Below are positions 38,113 through 47,437 of a stretch of DNA of 64,000 nt, in pieces (the first letter of the stretch is position 1; every line of letters begins with the position of its first letter). The position numbers and the translations under genes are program-made. Location: positions 656,833 to 720,832 of the forward strand of contig NZ_JAEUGD010000066.1 of NCBI RefSeq assembly GCF_016775155.1, written 5' to 3'. A model generated the notes under the pieces. That model was not told the origin of the DNA. It was given only the letters and a program-made list of their open reading frames with translations, and ran no database searches. This DNA comes from Fulvivirga marina. GTDB lineage: Bacteria > Bacteroidota > Bacteroidia > Cytophagales > Cyclobacteriaceae.

Positions 38113-40143
38113 ATGATGATTTTAAGAAAATCAGTAAAATTCATTATGGCCTTCATTTGTATAGGGCTATTTTTCTGTTCGGGGTATGCAGCCCAAGAAG
38201 ACGCAGATATTATCGTTGCTAAAGACGGATCCGGGGACTACACCTCCATTCAAGCAGCAATTAACTCAGTACCGGATAACAGTTCTACCAGAACTGTTAT
38301 TTACATCAAGTCCGGGCTGTATAACACGGAAAAACTCATCATTCCCAGCGAGAAGAAAAATGTAACAATTCAGGGCGAAGACAGGACAAGTACTATTATT
38401 AGTTATCACATCTATAACTGTAGTGAAGGAAGTGGTAAGTGTCCGGTAGACGATGCTGCCCTCTGGCCAGCAGAGGTCATCAGAACCTCTGCAACCCTCA
38501 CCATCAAAGGTGATGGTTTTAAAGCAGAGAATCTTACAATCCAAAACACAGCAGGTCCTGTTGGACAGGCTCAGGCCATTACTGTTCAGGCAGACAAAGT
38601 GGTCTTTTTGAATTGTGATCTAAAAAGTTATCAGGATACTATTTATTTCTGGAACGTAGGTAAAAGAGCTTACTTTAACGGGTGTCTGATCGTTGGCAGG
38701 ACCGACTACATTTACGGAGGTGGCGTCGCCTTTTTCGAAGCGTGTGAGATTAGAAGTTGGGGAGGTGGCTGGATAACTGCCCCATCTACTGCTGAGAGCC
38801 AGAAGTATGGATTTGTTTTCTATAAATGCAGTGTAACATATGCAGACAACAGTCCCAGAAATGGTGACGATGGCAACAAAATAGCATTTGGAAGACCATG
38901 GCATAATTACCCTAAAGTAGCATGGCTGTACTGTGATATGACTTCTATGATCAATCCGGAAGGGTGGCCTACTACATGGAATATGGATTATGCAGCCACT
39001 TCTGACAAACTGGAACTATACGAGTACAAAAATACTGGTGGTGGTGCTGATATGAGTGGCAGAGCTAATTGGGCAGGTATAAGGGCTCTTACGGATGCCG
39101 AGGCTGCTTTGTATGAAAGAGCCACAGTTCTGGCTGGTACTGACAACTGGAACCCTTCTCCTCCTGCAGCCACTCTTCAAAAGCACGGAGCAGGCTCTTC
39201 AATACAGACAGTCGACCTGGGTAGTACCATTGAAGGTTTTTATTATTCATGGACTAACGCTACTTCAGTAACTGTATCCGGTCTTCCGTCGGGTATTAGT
39301 ACTACAATCAACACGGGTGATCAAACTGTTACCTTTAGTGGCACTCCTATAGAAGCAGGGATATTCAATTATACTGTATCTACAGTCGGAGGCCTGACTA
39401 CTGCCTCCCACAGCGGTCAGATCACGGTTAATAATGTTAATTACTATCAACTAAAAAACCGTTCCACCGGCCTGTTACTAGATGGCATGGGCCGAACAAA
39501 CAATGGAGGCGCCTGCGGGCAATATGCCAATACAACACATGTAAACTCACATTGGAAACTGGTAGACGTTGGCAATGGCTATTACCAATTTGTAAACCGT
39601 GGCACGGGAATGATCCTTGATGGTTTAGGGTCAACTACCAACGGTGCTGCATGTGGGCAATGGGCCAACACTACTCATAGAAACTCGCACTGGTCATTAC
39701 AAAAATATGATGGAGACTATTACAGAATCAAAAACCGATCCTCAGGAATGTTTTTAGATGGTTATGGCCAAAGTGCCAATGGTGCTGATTGTAAGCAATA
39801 TGCCAATACCAATCACCCGAATGCTCAATGGCTTTTGATACAGGTTAATAATAATGCTTCAAGCACCAGAATGTATGATGCTGCCACCCCTAATGTAAAC
39901 ACTAGTGACTTTCTGGTGTACCCTAATCCTTTTGAAGATAAACTATTCATCAATATTGGTCAGTCAGGTACGCCGTTAAGCCTTGAACTCTACAATATGC
40001 AAGGCAAATTGATTAAGTCGATCGATAAACCAGTAGTATCTGATCAATCAGTTACCATTAACATAGCCGAGTATGGCAAACAGTTCATTTTAAAAATGGT
40101 AACTGATCAGGGCAGCTTTATCCAGACGGTAATTAAAAAATAA
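38113..40143 (+). CDS. Secreted pectin methylesterase with ricin-like repeats and T9SS signal
   Basis: A 676-residue modular enzyme. Signal peptide about 1-29. CE8 catalytic domain about 32-345: AKDGSGDYTSIQAAIN, GQAQAIT, SYQDTIYFW with the first catalytic Asp, RTDYIYGGG in place of the usual DFIFG with the second Asp, and FGRPWHNYP with the substrate arginine. An Ig-like linker covers about 357-442. Residues 444-582 are three tandem repeats of exactly 46 residues, each starting YYxxxNRxxG with LDGxG and ending in a conserved W, as in ricin-type beta-trefoil lectins. The final 75 residues are a type A T9SS sorting domain (YPNPFEDKLFINI). It is divergent from kduI, with its own operator candidate. 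Confidence 0.93.
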   Translation: MMILRKSVKFIMAFICIGLFFCSGYAAQEDADIIVAKDGSGDYTSIQAAINSVPDNSSTRTVIYIKSGLYNTEKLIIPSEKKNVTIQGEDRTSTIISYHIYNCSEGSGKCPVDDAALWPAEVIRTSATLTIKGDGFKAENLTIQNTAGPVGQAQAITVQADKVVFLNCDLKSYQDTIYFWNVGKRAYFNGCLIVGRTDYIYGGGVAFFEACEIRSWGGGWITAPSTAESQKYGFVFYKCSVTYADNSPRNGDDGNKIAFGRPWHNYPKVAWLYCDMTSMINPEGWPTTWNMDYAATSDKLELYEYKNTGGGADMSGRANWAGIRALTDAEAALYERATVLAGTDNWNPSPPAATLQKHGAGSSIQTVDLGSTIEGFYYSWTNATSVTVSGLPSGISTTINTGDQTVTFSGTPIEAGIFNYTVSTVGGLTTASHSGQITVNNVNYYQLKNRSTGLLLDGMGRTNNGGACGQYANTTHVNSHWKLVDVGNGYYQFVNRGTGMILDGLGSTTNGAACGQWANTTHRNSHWSLQKYDGDYYRIKNRSSGMFLDGYGQSANGADCKQYANTNHPNAQWLLIQVNNNASSTRMYDAATPNVNTSDFLVYPNPFEDKLFINIGQSGTPLSLELYNMQGKLIKSIDKPVVSDQSVTINIAEYGKQFILKMVTDQGSFIQTVIKK

Positions 40144-40177
40144 TCATGAGATCGAATTACAATATCATTTAGAAGAG

Positions 40178-40301
40178 GCTGGCTCAAAACCTTATTCGTC
40201 ATTTCATACTTGATTTGGAAGCTTTTGAAATGCGCAGAAAATAATAAGACGATTCTGAAGCAAGTTCGGAATGACGGTAGAAAAATGACTTTTGAGCCAG
40301 C
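40178..40301. repeat. MITE/REP-like nested inverted repeat
   Basis: The outer 12-nt arms are perfect: GCTGGCTCAAAA at 40178-40189 and TTTTGAGCCAGC at 40290-40301. Inside, CGTCATT (40197-40203) pairs with AATGACG (40270-40276), and the flanking stretches continue as an imperfect inverted repeat (CATACTTGATTTGGAA against TTCTGAAGCAAGTTCG). No coding sequence lies inside. It sits between the convergent CE8 and serine hydrolase genes and could also act as a terminator. Confidence 0.65.
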
Positions 40302-40323
40302 ACCTTTCCTCCTTGAACCGGGT

Positions 40324-41421
40324 CTACTTATTCCCTATCGCAAAAGTTGGCAAAAGCACATCCTGTACTATGGCAAAAGGTAGTTTGTCATCTGAAGAAT
40401 TGTAAGCACCCCCGGTAAATACTGCTACCATATTGAATTCAGGAAAAATAAAAATATATTGTCCTCCATTGCCAGTGGCAACTTTAGATACTGTTATGTG
40501 CTCATTGATATGAAATGGGAGGTTCCACCATAAAAAACCGTAATCAATCCCGGCAATCTTGGTTTTGGCAGTTGTAGATTCTTCTATCCATGCTTCAGAT
40601 ACAATTTGTTCCCCATCCCACCTGCCGTTGTTAATGACCAATTGGCCAATTTTGGCCATATCCCGAGAAGTCATGTATAACCTTTTAGCTGCGGAAATAA
40701 CATTTTCATCAGATGTATGCCCCCACCTTACATTTTTGATCTGTAATGGGTCAAACAAATATTCTTTAGCAAATTTATCAATAGACATTCCAGATGATCG
40801 GGATATGACTTCGACCACCATAACCTGTGCCATCGTACAGTAATTGGAAACCGTTCCAGGGGCATTGATCATAGGCAGGTTCATAAAATATTGCAACCAA
40901 TCGCTTTTCCTATAAACCTTATCCTCCCTTCCTTTCGAACTTTTATCCCAATCATTACAATCAAGCCCGGTTGACATGGTCAATAGATGCCTGATTGTTA
41001 TATCGCTTTTTCTTTCATCTCGGTTCTTTTGAGGCACCGGCTGTTTTACATACTTACTAACAGGGTCGTCGATATGATCTATAAAGCCTTCTTTGATCGC
41101 AATTCCTGTTAAAACCGACGTGATGCTTTTAGTCACCGACCTCAGATCATGAGTGGTGTTAACTTTATTATTATCAAAATATTCTTCAATAATGATTTCA
41201 TCATTTTTCACCACTACAATGCTATGAATCTCATGATTCCCTTCCCGAAGTTGATTAAACAGATTTTTAATCTTGGAAGAATCGAACTTTTGCAAAAGCA
41301 GGTCACTAATGTGCCACCCGCCATCAAGCTTTTGAGGCTGACCATATCCCCTTTGTGTATAAACAATGACATTAAGAAATGAAAAAAGAATAACTACCAA
41401 CAAGTTCTTCATAGAGCGCAT
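40324..41421 (-). CDS. Exported serine hydrolase (beta-lactamase/class C-like)
   Basis: About 365 residues of the serine beta-lactamase-like family (beta-lactamase/transpeptidase fold). The nucleophile motif SxxK is SVTKSITS in the N-terminal third. The second motif is YCT in VSNYCTMAQVM, replacing the usual YxN. A late glycine-rich TGNGGQYIFIFPE strand corresponds to the third active-site element. The start at 41421 gives MRSMKNLLVVILFSFL with a signal peptide; ATGs at 41439 and 41412 are alternatives. It acts outside the cytoplasm on an unknown ester or amide; esterase activity is more likely than antibiotic resistance. It is not clearly in an operon. Confidence 0.85.
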   Translation of the reverse strand: MRSMKNLLVVILFSFLNVIVYTQRGYGQPQKLDGGWHISDLLLQKFDSSKIKNLFNQLREGNHEIHSIVVVKNDEIIIEEYFDNNKVNTTHDLRSVTKSITSVLTGIAIKEGFIDHIDDPVSKYVKQPVPQKNRDERKSDITIRHLLTMSTGLDCNDWDKSSKGREDKVYRKSDWLQYFMNLPMINAPGTVSNYCTMAQVMVVEVISRSSGMSIDKFAKEYLFDPLQIKNVRWGHTSDENVISAAKRLYMTSRDMAKIGQLVINNGRWDGEQIVSEAWIEESTTAKTKIAGIDYGFLWWNLPFHINEHITVSKVATGNGGQYIFIFPEFNMVAVFTGGAYNSSDDKLPFAIVQDVLLPTFAIGNK

Positions 41422-41459
41422 AACGTTCTCTATGATCATAATGTTATAGGCTTAGGGGA

Positions 41460-41720
41460 TCATTGAGACCTTTTACCAGTACCCCAAGTGTTAAAATCCA
41501 GAAACTTTTCAGCCCCTACAAAAGCTGCCTCTGCAGAAGGGAAATGAGCTCTCTTATGGTTCTTTCCCATCACTCCTATTCCTCCAACTTCAATCCTGCC
41601 TTTATATATGGTTATAAAAGCTTCATATTGTTCATCAGTATGATCATTTTTCGCCTCAATCACAAAAGTGTAGCCATTCTGCTTAACTGACTTTTCCGTT
41701 TTAATATACTCCTCTTTCAT
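41460..41720 (-). CDS. Small hypothetical protein (86 aa)
   Basis: An 86-residue frame with coding-like composition and no signal peptide or membrane segment. It is rich in charged residues and predicted to form mostly beta strands (NGYTFVIEAKNDH; EAFITIYKGRIEVGG). I do not recognise a family. It starts about 40 nt upstream of the serine hydrolase, so the two could be co-transcribed. An overlapping plus-strand frame was judged less likely. Confidence 0.55.
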   Translation of the reverse strand: MKEEYIKTEKSVKQNGYTFVIEAKNDHTDEQYEAFITIYKGRIEVGGIGVMGKNHKRAHFPSAEAAFVGAEKFLDFNTWGTGKRSQ

Positions 41721-42201
41721 TGCACAATTGATCTTGATATTTACTCAAAATTAACCAGATCCCTCCTGTAAATTCAATAACAAAAGTCATTCCGCTATAT
41801 GATTAATGTCTCTATCTCAGGCTATCCTCATATGTGATAACCACTTTTCATTTTGTCTATTATTTCCTCCGTTTTTGATCCCGATCATAAATATCCACAC
41901 CAAGGAGAATAAAAATGCCAAAACCAAATCAACAAACTCATTATCAGTAACTTAATAAAAGTCCACCTTTTTGTCTATCTAAATATCCACCTTTTTGTCT
42001 GTGTTTTTCTGACTTAGTAATCATGCAGAACAGGCACCTTCGCACAAACCTAATGAAGTGCTCGTTATATGAAGCCAGACTCTAATTGTCAGATTACTAC
42101 GCCAAAGAAAAAACCTTCCGGTAAAGTAAATAAAGTGTATTGCTTTCCGGCTAGCCACACGGGTACCCTTAAGCCACAACCAGAAAACCTTGCCCGTACC
42201 A
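41721..42201. other. Region upstream of the chemotaxis operon
   Basis: About 480 nt without a convincing gene. It holds a direct repeat (41962-42000) and a tiny frame at 41915-41950 (MPKPNQQTHYQ) preceded by AAGGAG, unusual for this phylum and possibly a leader peptide or chance. The cheA promoter must lie here. Confidence 0.45.
41962..42000. repeat. 15-nt direct repeat upstream of cheA
   Basis: TCCACCTTTTTGTCT occurs at 41962-41976 and again, identical, at 41986-42000, with starts 24 nt apart. The word AAATATCCAC also occurs twice (near 41889 and at 41981). It may be a tandem regulator-binding site for the chemotaxis operon. Confidence 0.5.
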
Positions 42202-44208
42202 ATGGACGATAATCAGAAGCAGTTTATAGAAGATATACTAGACCTTCTGAACCAACTCGATGAAGGTCTGATGCAATTAGAAGCTACCCCTCAGGCTTCT
42301 GCTCCATTGGAGCAGGTCTTTCGTATCATGCATACTGTCAAAGGTGCTGCCAATATGTTTGGCTTTGAGCATATCGGAGAGCTGGCTCATCATCTTGAAA
42401 CCCTTTTTGACCTTGTCAGAGATGGTCATATGCAAGTTTCTGATGACTTGGTAAGCATTACATTAAACGCTTTTGATAAAGTTCGAGACCTACTTCAAAA
42501 AAAGAACCTTAGTAAAATAGAGGATCCAAAAGAACTTAAAAACCACCTGGATAAGGTCAAGCTCTTCCTGGAACGAAATGAAATCGCTGGTAATGCGATA
42601 GATTCGGTAAGCAGACTATCGGCACAAACAACCTTTGTCACCTATCTTGTGGAGGTCTATCCGAACATCAAAATTACAGCTGATGGAAATCATCCAATAC
42701 TATACATTGTCAAGGATATTGAGGCCCTAGGCATGTCCAAAGTAGCTGTTGAGGTTAAAAAAGGTAAAACTATAGATCACTGGAACATGATACTTGCTAC
42801 AGTATCTACGAAGGAAGAGATTGAAAGTTATTTCCTTTTTGTTGAGCAGGAATGTAAAGTTATTATTTCGCCACTGGCAGCTGGCAATCTACTGGAAACA
42901 CCGGCTTATGCGGCAAAAATTAATAATTTCCTGGATAGAAAGATCACTAAGAAACAGTTGAATTCTTTCTTTGAGCATATCAACAATCAGGCCCAAAAGC
43001 CTGACATGTCTGACAGCAAAGATGAACCTACACCTATCGGATATCAGCAAGCCATAATTAAGGTAAAAAAACACAAAATAGATGACTTACTCAACAAGAT
43101 CAGTGAACTGGTCATTTTAAAATCGCAATTGCTCAATGTAGCTCATCAAACTCATAATATAGCGCTAAATGATGTTGCAGAGCAAATAGAAAGTGTTGTC
43201 GGTCAGTTATTGGGGGTTTCTCTAGACATTAGCCTGATACAGATTGAGACATTGGTTACCCTGTTTAAACGTTTGGTTCGTGACCTTTCCAGGTCATTGG
43301 GAAAAAAGGTCAACTTTATTTCCCAGGGTGTGGATACTGAAATGGACAAAGACATTATAGAAACCATGACACAACCGCTCCTGCATATCATACGCAATGC
43401 CGTGGACCATGGGATTGAGCCCCCTGATGAACGAAAATCCCAAGGTAAGTCTGAGCATGGCACCATTAAGCTCCATGCTTTCCGCTCAAGTGCCTTTATC
43501 AACCTGGTCATCAGTGACGATGGAAAAGGGATTGACAAGGATAAAATCATCAATAAGGCCATTAAATATGGACTCATCAACGGCAAGGCCCAGTTAACTG
43601 ATGATGAAGCTTTTAATCTTATCTTCCACCCAGGTCTGACCACTGCAAACACCATTTCTGACATTTCAGGAAGAGGCGTCGGAATGGATGTGGTAAAGCA
43701 GAAGATCTCTGAACTAAGAGGCAGTATTAAAATATCCAGTTCCACCGGTTCCGGCACCCAGTTTTACATAAAATTACCACTTTCCAGATCAATTATCGAC
43801 GGTCTTCTTGTAAAAGTTGCCGATACACAATACATCATTCCGATCAATGTTATTGAGCGGATAGATCGTATTCCTACATCATTACTCAATCGGAAAAACA
43901 AGATACAAACTGAAGTCATGATTAACGAAAAGCCCGTGCCGGTACTCTCATTACGAGAGCAATATCATTCCGAAAAAGGTGGCCCAAAAACATCAGACGT
44001 TATTTCCATCAATGTCAATAGTGTGATCAAAGGCATCGCAGTGGATATGATCGAAGGCATGATGCAGGTGATTTTAAAACCGATGGGTGACATGTATAAT
44101 GATCAGGACTTTATTTCCGGGAGTGCAATACTTGGGGATGGAGCAGTAGCACTGGTCCTGGACCCGGACAGGCTTTTTTCCAGACATATAAAAAAAGATA
44201 GTATATGA
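42202..44208 (+). CDS. cheA: Chemotaxis histidine kinase CheA
   Basis: A 668-residue sensor kinase at the centre of a chemotaxis array. Hpt (P1) domain about 5-105, with the phosphorylated histidine H44 in RIMHTVKGAANMFGF. A P2-like middle region covers about 140-250 (YLVEVYPNIKITADG). The P3 dimerisation helices are about 285-345. The ATPase domain is about 350-520, with N-box HIIRNAVDHGIEPPDER, then SDDGKGID and SGRGVGMDVV. The CheW-like P5 domain covers about 530-660. An in-frame TTG lies 12 nt upstream; the ATG at 42202 (MDDNQKQF) is the better start. The gene overlaps cheW by 4 nt. It should phosphorylate the CheY and CheB encoded downstream. Confidence 0.95.
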   Translation: MDDNQKQFIEDILDLLNQLDEGLMQLEATPQASAPLEQVFRIMHTVKGAANMFGFEHIGELAHHLETLFDLVRDGHMQVSDDLVSITLNAFDKVRDLLQKKNLSKIEDPKELKNHLDKVKLFLERNEIAGNAIDSVSRLSAQTTFVTYLVEVYPNIKITADGNHPILYIVKDIEALGMSKVAVEVKKGKTIDHWNMILATVSTKEEIESYFLFVEQECKVIISPLAAGNLLETPAYAAKINNFLDRKITKKQLNSFFEHINNQAQKPDMSDSKDEPTPIGYQQAIIKVKKHKIDDLLNKISELVILKSQLLNVAHQTHNIALNDVAEQIESVVGQLLGVSLDISLIQIETLVTLFKRLVRDLSRSLGKKVNFISQGVDTEMDKDIIETMTQPLLHIIRNAVDHGIEPPDERKSQGKSEHGTIKLHAFRSSAFINLVISDDGKGIDKDKIINKAIKYGLINGKAQLTDDEAFNLIFHPGLTTANTISDISGRGVGMDVVKQKISELRGSIKISSSTGSGTQFYIKLPLSRSIIDGLLVKVADTQYIIPINVIERIDRIPTSLLNRKNKIQTEVMINEKPVPVLSLREQYHSEKGGPKTSDVISINVNSVIKGIAVDMIEGMMQVILKPMGDMYNDQDFISGSAILGDGAVALVLDPDRLFSRHIKKDSI

Positions 44209-44687
44209 ATACAGACAAAAAATCTGAAGCATACCTCACCTTTCTGCTGGGGGATGAAAAGTTTGCAGTCCTCGTCAACTATGTACACGAAGTAGTTGAA
44301 CTCAACAACTACACCCGAGTACCTGACGCCCCGGCGTATATGCTGGGAATTTTTAACCTGAGGGGAACCATCTTACCTCTGCTGGACACCCGCATTAAAC
44401 TCGGGCTTCCGCAAAAAGAAAAAACCAATAAGACTCGGATACTCATCTTAAATGTTCGCGATAAGGAAGATGCTACTACCTCTATAGGTGCCATAGTAGA
44501 TGTGGCCAGGGAAGTAGTGGAGATTGAAGACGAAAATATACAAAAACCTGACGATATAGAGGGTTTCAAAAGCACAACTCCTGTTACGGGTATTGTGAAT
44601 GACCATGGTGATATTACTATGATCATGGATATACATCGTGTATTCTCCGTCGATGAATTAAGCCACATGAACAAAACTATAAACTAG
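44205..44687 (+). CDS. cheW: Chemotaxis coupling protein CheW
   Basis: A 160-residue CheW-domain protein that links CheA to the receptor. Typical features: [24 protein letters not shown], then [26 protein letters not shown], and [18 protein letters not shown]. The length is normal. The start overlaps the cheA stop by 4 nt (ATGA), and the receptor gene follows 23 nt later. Confidence 0.95.
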   Translation: MNTDKKSEAYLTFLLGDEKFAVLVNYVHEVVELNNYTRVPDAPAYMLGIFNLRGTILPLLDTRIKLGLPQKEKTNKTRILILNVRDKEDATTSIGAIVDVAREVVEIEDENIQKPDDIEGFKSTTPVTGIVNDHGDITMIMDIHRVFSVDELSHMNKTIN

Positions 44688-44710
44688 TTCTAACTATAAC
44701 CAAAGAAAAC

Positions 44711-46861
44711 ATGATGAACAAACTTACTATTCGTAATAAGCTGATACTGACTTTAGGTGTACTTGTTCTATTTGTAGGCCTGATCTTTATCATTTCCTAT
44801 AGTAGAATAAGTGCCATTAATCAAGGTTTTAACCAGGTTTTGGATGGAACAGTGGAACAGCAAAGAAATATTGCTCAATTAAGATATGAGGTTATGAATA
44901 TGATCCGGAACCAAAGAAAACTAGCCCTATCTTCAGAAATTCAGGAAATGAATGACCTGAAACGAAGAATTGACAATAACGCTTTGACAATTAATGAGCG
45001 AATTGAAAAAGTAATTTCCCTGAGCTCAGGCGAATTACTCAACCTTGCACAGGCACTGGATATCAAGATAGATGACCTCATCAAGATCAATATGGATATT
45101 GTAGAATTGGGCATGACAAATTCTGAAAATGTAGCCAGAAACCTCTCTACAAAAGAAGGAAGCAATGAATTCACCAAAGCCAACTCTACATTGACCGAGC
45201 TGCAAACGTATCTGGCTAATAACGGCACGAAGGAGCAGGTACTTACCGTTGCAGCATTGGATGAGCAATTTCATATGCTTCGCTCATTGGAAAACGAACT
45301 CATTCTGTCCACTTCTCCCAGTGCCCGTGAAGTTGTGTTGAAGGAGGCATCAGAAATTGAAAATAGATTTGAGCTTTACCTGGGTCAGTTGAACCGAAAC
45401 CTGTCAGGGGAAGGAAAGTTAATGCTGGAAAAGTATACCAGACAATATGCGGCTTATTATGACATCCACAAAAAAGCTATGAATATGGCCAATCAGGCTA
45501 CAAATGGAAAAGCTTTAGAGTTGTCAAAGGGTCAGGCTGATGCCATAGCCGATGAGATCAATATTCTAATAAAGCAGTATTATGATCAGGTAAAACGATT
45601 GTTGGAAAATGATAAAATATCCAACAACGAGAAGTACGGTAGCACCATAAGAAGCATGATCATCATTATTGCTGTAACCATCATCTTAAGTGTATTCATG
45701 TCTATATGGTTACTTCGCGGTATTACTGGTTCTCTGAATATTGCTACCGATGCAGTAAAGAAAATCGCAGCAGGAAACTTCTCCTCAGATGTGAAAATAT
45801 CCACGGAAGATGAGATAGGGCTAATGCTCAGAGAATTGCAAGTGATGATCATTAAATTAAGGTCATCCGTAAACCTCGCCAAGCAGGTGGCACTCGGAGA
45901 TCTGGTGATTGACTTCAAATCCATTGAAAATCATGGAGGCGAGTTGGATGAAGCGTTAGAGCAGATGGTCAACAACCTTCGCAATATTGTGATCACCATC
46001 ACTAATGGTGCTGATAATGTACTAGCCGCCAGTCAGCAAGTGGCATCTGTTTCGCAACAATTATCACAAGGCTCCCAGGAACAAGCCAGCTCAGCGGAAG
46101 AAGTATCATCTTCTATGGAGCAAATGTCAGCTAACATACAGCAAAATACTGAAAACTCAAGAGAAACTGAGAAGATCGCTAATAAGGCTTCTGAAGATAT
46201 TGAAGCCACTAGTTTATCTGTTTCAGAAACAGTTCAAGCAATCAATAACATCGCAGAAAAAATTGTTATCATCGAAGAAATTGCATCAAAAACTGATCTG
46301 TTAGCTCTCAATGCCGCGGTAGAAGCCGCCCGTGCCGGTGAACATGGAAAAGGTTTTGCAGTGGTAGCTGCGGAAGTAAGAAAACTGGCGGAAAGAAGCC
46401 AGCAGGCTGCAGCTGAGATCAATGAAATATCATCGCATACCGTCAAACTAGCAGAGGACTCAAAAGGGATGTTGATACAAACCCTTCCTGACATTAATAG
46501 AACTGCTGAACTGGTTCAGGAAGTTGCTGCGGCAAGTGTAGAACAAAACTCTGGGGCCAATCAGGTCAACAGAGCCATTCAACAGCTTTCCCAGATCACT
46601 CAAAACAATGCTTCCTCATCAGAAGAAATGTCTTCCAATGCTGAAGAACTTAGCACTCAAGCCGAAGAGCTTAAAATTGCTATCAGCTATTTTAAAGTCA
46701 GCAACAGTCAATCAGATTTTAATATTTCTGATAAGAAAGGGAATGTATCTACGGTTAACAACAAAAACCATGGCAGCAAACAAGAGGTAAAAGTACAGGG
46801 AAACGGTGCCAAAATCGAGCTTGACGAAGGCCCGGCTGATAATGAATTCTCTGAGTTTTAA
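44711..46861 (+). CDS. Methyl-accepting chemotaxis protein
   Basis: A 716-residue transmembrane receptor. TM1 is at about residues 10-30 and TM2 at about 315-337. Between them lies a mostly helical sensory region of about 285 residues, like a four-helix bundle, with no recognised ligand-binding motif. HAMP domain about 335-390 ([24 protein letters not shown]). The cytoplasmic signalling hairpin is at about 440-690. Its tip is [40 protein letters not shown], the highly conserved CheA/CheW-binding region. Glu/Gln pairs for methylation flank it. No C-terminal CheR-tethering pentapeptide is seen. The ligand is unknown; adjacency to a pectin locus is only suggestive. Confidence 0.93.
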   Translation: MMNKLTIRNKLILTLGVLVLFVGLIFIISYSRISAINQGFNQVLDGTVEQQRNIAQLRYEVMNMIRNQRKLALSSEIQEMNDLKRRIDNNALTINERIEKVISLSSGELLNLAQALDIKIDDLIKINMDIVELGMTNSENVARNLSTKEGSNEFTKANSTLTELQTYLANNGTKEQVLTVAALDEQFHMLRSLENELILSTSPSAREVVLKEASEIENRFELYLGQLNRNLSGEGKLMLEKYTRQYAAYYDIHKKAMNMANQATNGKALELSKGQADAIADEINILIKQYYDQVKRLLENDKISNNEKYGSTIRSMIIIIAVTIILSVFMSIWLLRGITGSLNIATDAVKKIAAGNFSSDVKISTEDEIGLMLRELQVMIIKLRSSVNLAKQVALGDLVIDFKSIENHGGELDEALEQMVNNLRNIVITITNGADNVLAASQQVASVSQQLSQGSQEQASSAEEVSSSMEQMSANIQQNTENSRETEKIANKASEDIEATSLSVSETVQAINNIAEKIVIIEEIASKTDLLALNAAVEAARAGEHGKGFAVVAAEVRKLAERSQQAAAEINEISSHTVKLAEDSKGMLIQTLPDINRTAELVQEVAAASVEQNSGANQVNRAIQQLSQITQNNASSSEEMSSNAEELSTQAEELKIAISYFKVSNSQSDFNISDKKGNVSTVNNKNHGSKQEVKVQGNGAKIELDEGPADNEFSEF

Positions 46862-46938
46862 AAAATTATCATAGCTGTGATACAACCCCATTGGAGTTAA
46901 CTCACGGTAGAACTTTAACATTTCAAAAAACTGATTAT

Positions 46939-47316
46939 ATGAAAACCATACTTGTAGTAGATGATTTTAGTAGCATTCAAATGTTTCTATGCAAAACACT
47001 TGAAAAAAAAGGGTATAAAACTATTGGTGCTTCAGATGGAAATGAGGCTTATGAGATACTCTCAGAAAACAAGGTAGACTTGGTACTTTCAGATTATAAT
47101 ATGCCAAATTGTACAGGAATGGAGTTGTTAAATAAGATCAAATCCAATAATGAAACAGAACAAATACCAGTGATATTTCTTACCACTGAAACAAACCCGG
47201 AAAAAATGCAGGCAGCCAAACTTGCAGGGCTATTTGCATGGGTAAGGAAACCATACAATGCTGATGCATTTTTTGCTCAGATAGAAAATGCACTTGCTCA
47301 GCAACAATTAAACTAA
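46939..47316 (+). CDS. cheY: Chemotaxis response regulator CheY
   Basis: A 125-residue single REC-domain protein. The acidic pocket is D8-D9 in ILVVDDFSS and the phosphoacceptor D52 in LVLSDYNMPNCTG. T82 in VIFLTTE and K104 in VRKPY complete the active site. There is no output domain, as expected for CheY. A longer frame begins at 46891, but the ATG at 46939 (MKTILVVDD) is the family start. The motility output it controls is not in this window. Confidence 0.93.
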   Translation: MKTILVVDDFSSIQMFLCKTLEKKGYKTIGASDGNEAYEILSENKVDLVLSDYNMPNCTGMELLNKIKSNNETEQIPVIFLTTETNPEKMQAAKLAGLFAWVRKPYNADAFFAQIENALAQQQLN

Positions 47317-47344
47317 ACGGTTTACCTAAACATTCAAACCCATT

Positions 47345-47408
47345 GCATGCGCCCACTTCTTTATAAGTAGTAGTTTTGTTAGGTTCACAATAGGGCGCAT
47401 GCTTTTTT
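47345..47408 (+). terminator. Long-loop terminator or attenuator after cheY
   Basis: GCATGCGCCC (47345-47354) pairs perfectly with GGGCGCATGC (47393-47402), immediately followed by TTTTTT. The loop is about 38 nt. It would end or reduce transcription between cheY and cheR. Confidence 0.65.
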
Positions 47409-47437
47409 ATTAAACGTTTTTGTTAAAAAACTTCCAC

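Noticed and set aside
40324-41421. Antibiotic-inactivating class C beta-lactamase
   Set aside because: YCT replaces the YxN motif and the overall pattern is that of esterase-type serine hydrolases, so a resistance call is not supported.
41463-41690. 75-codon plus-strand frame opposite the 86-residue hypothetical
   Set aside because: The opposite strand has more protein-like composition and fits the transcription direction of the neighbouring gene.
43203-43757. 184-codon minus-strand frame inside cheA
   Set aside because: Lies wholly antisense to well-conserved CheA ATPase coding sequence; a shadow frame.
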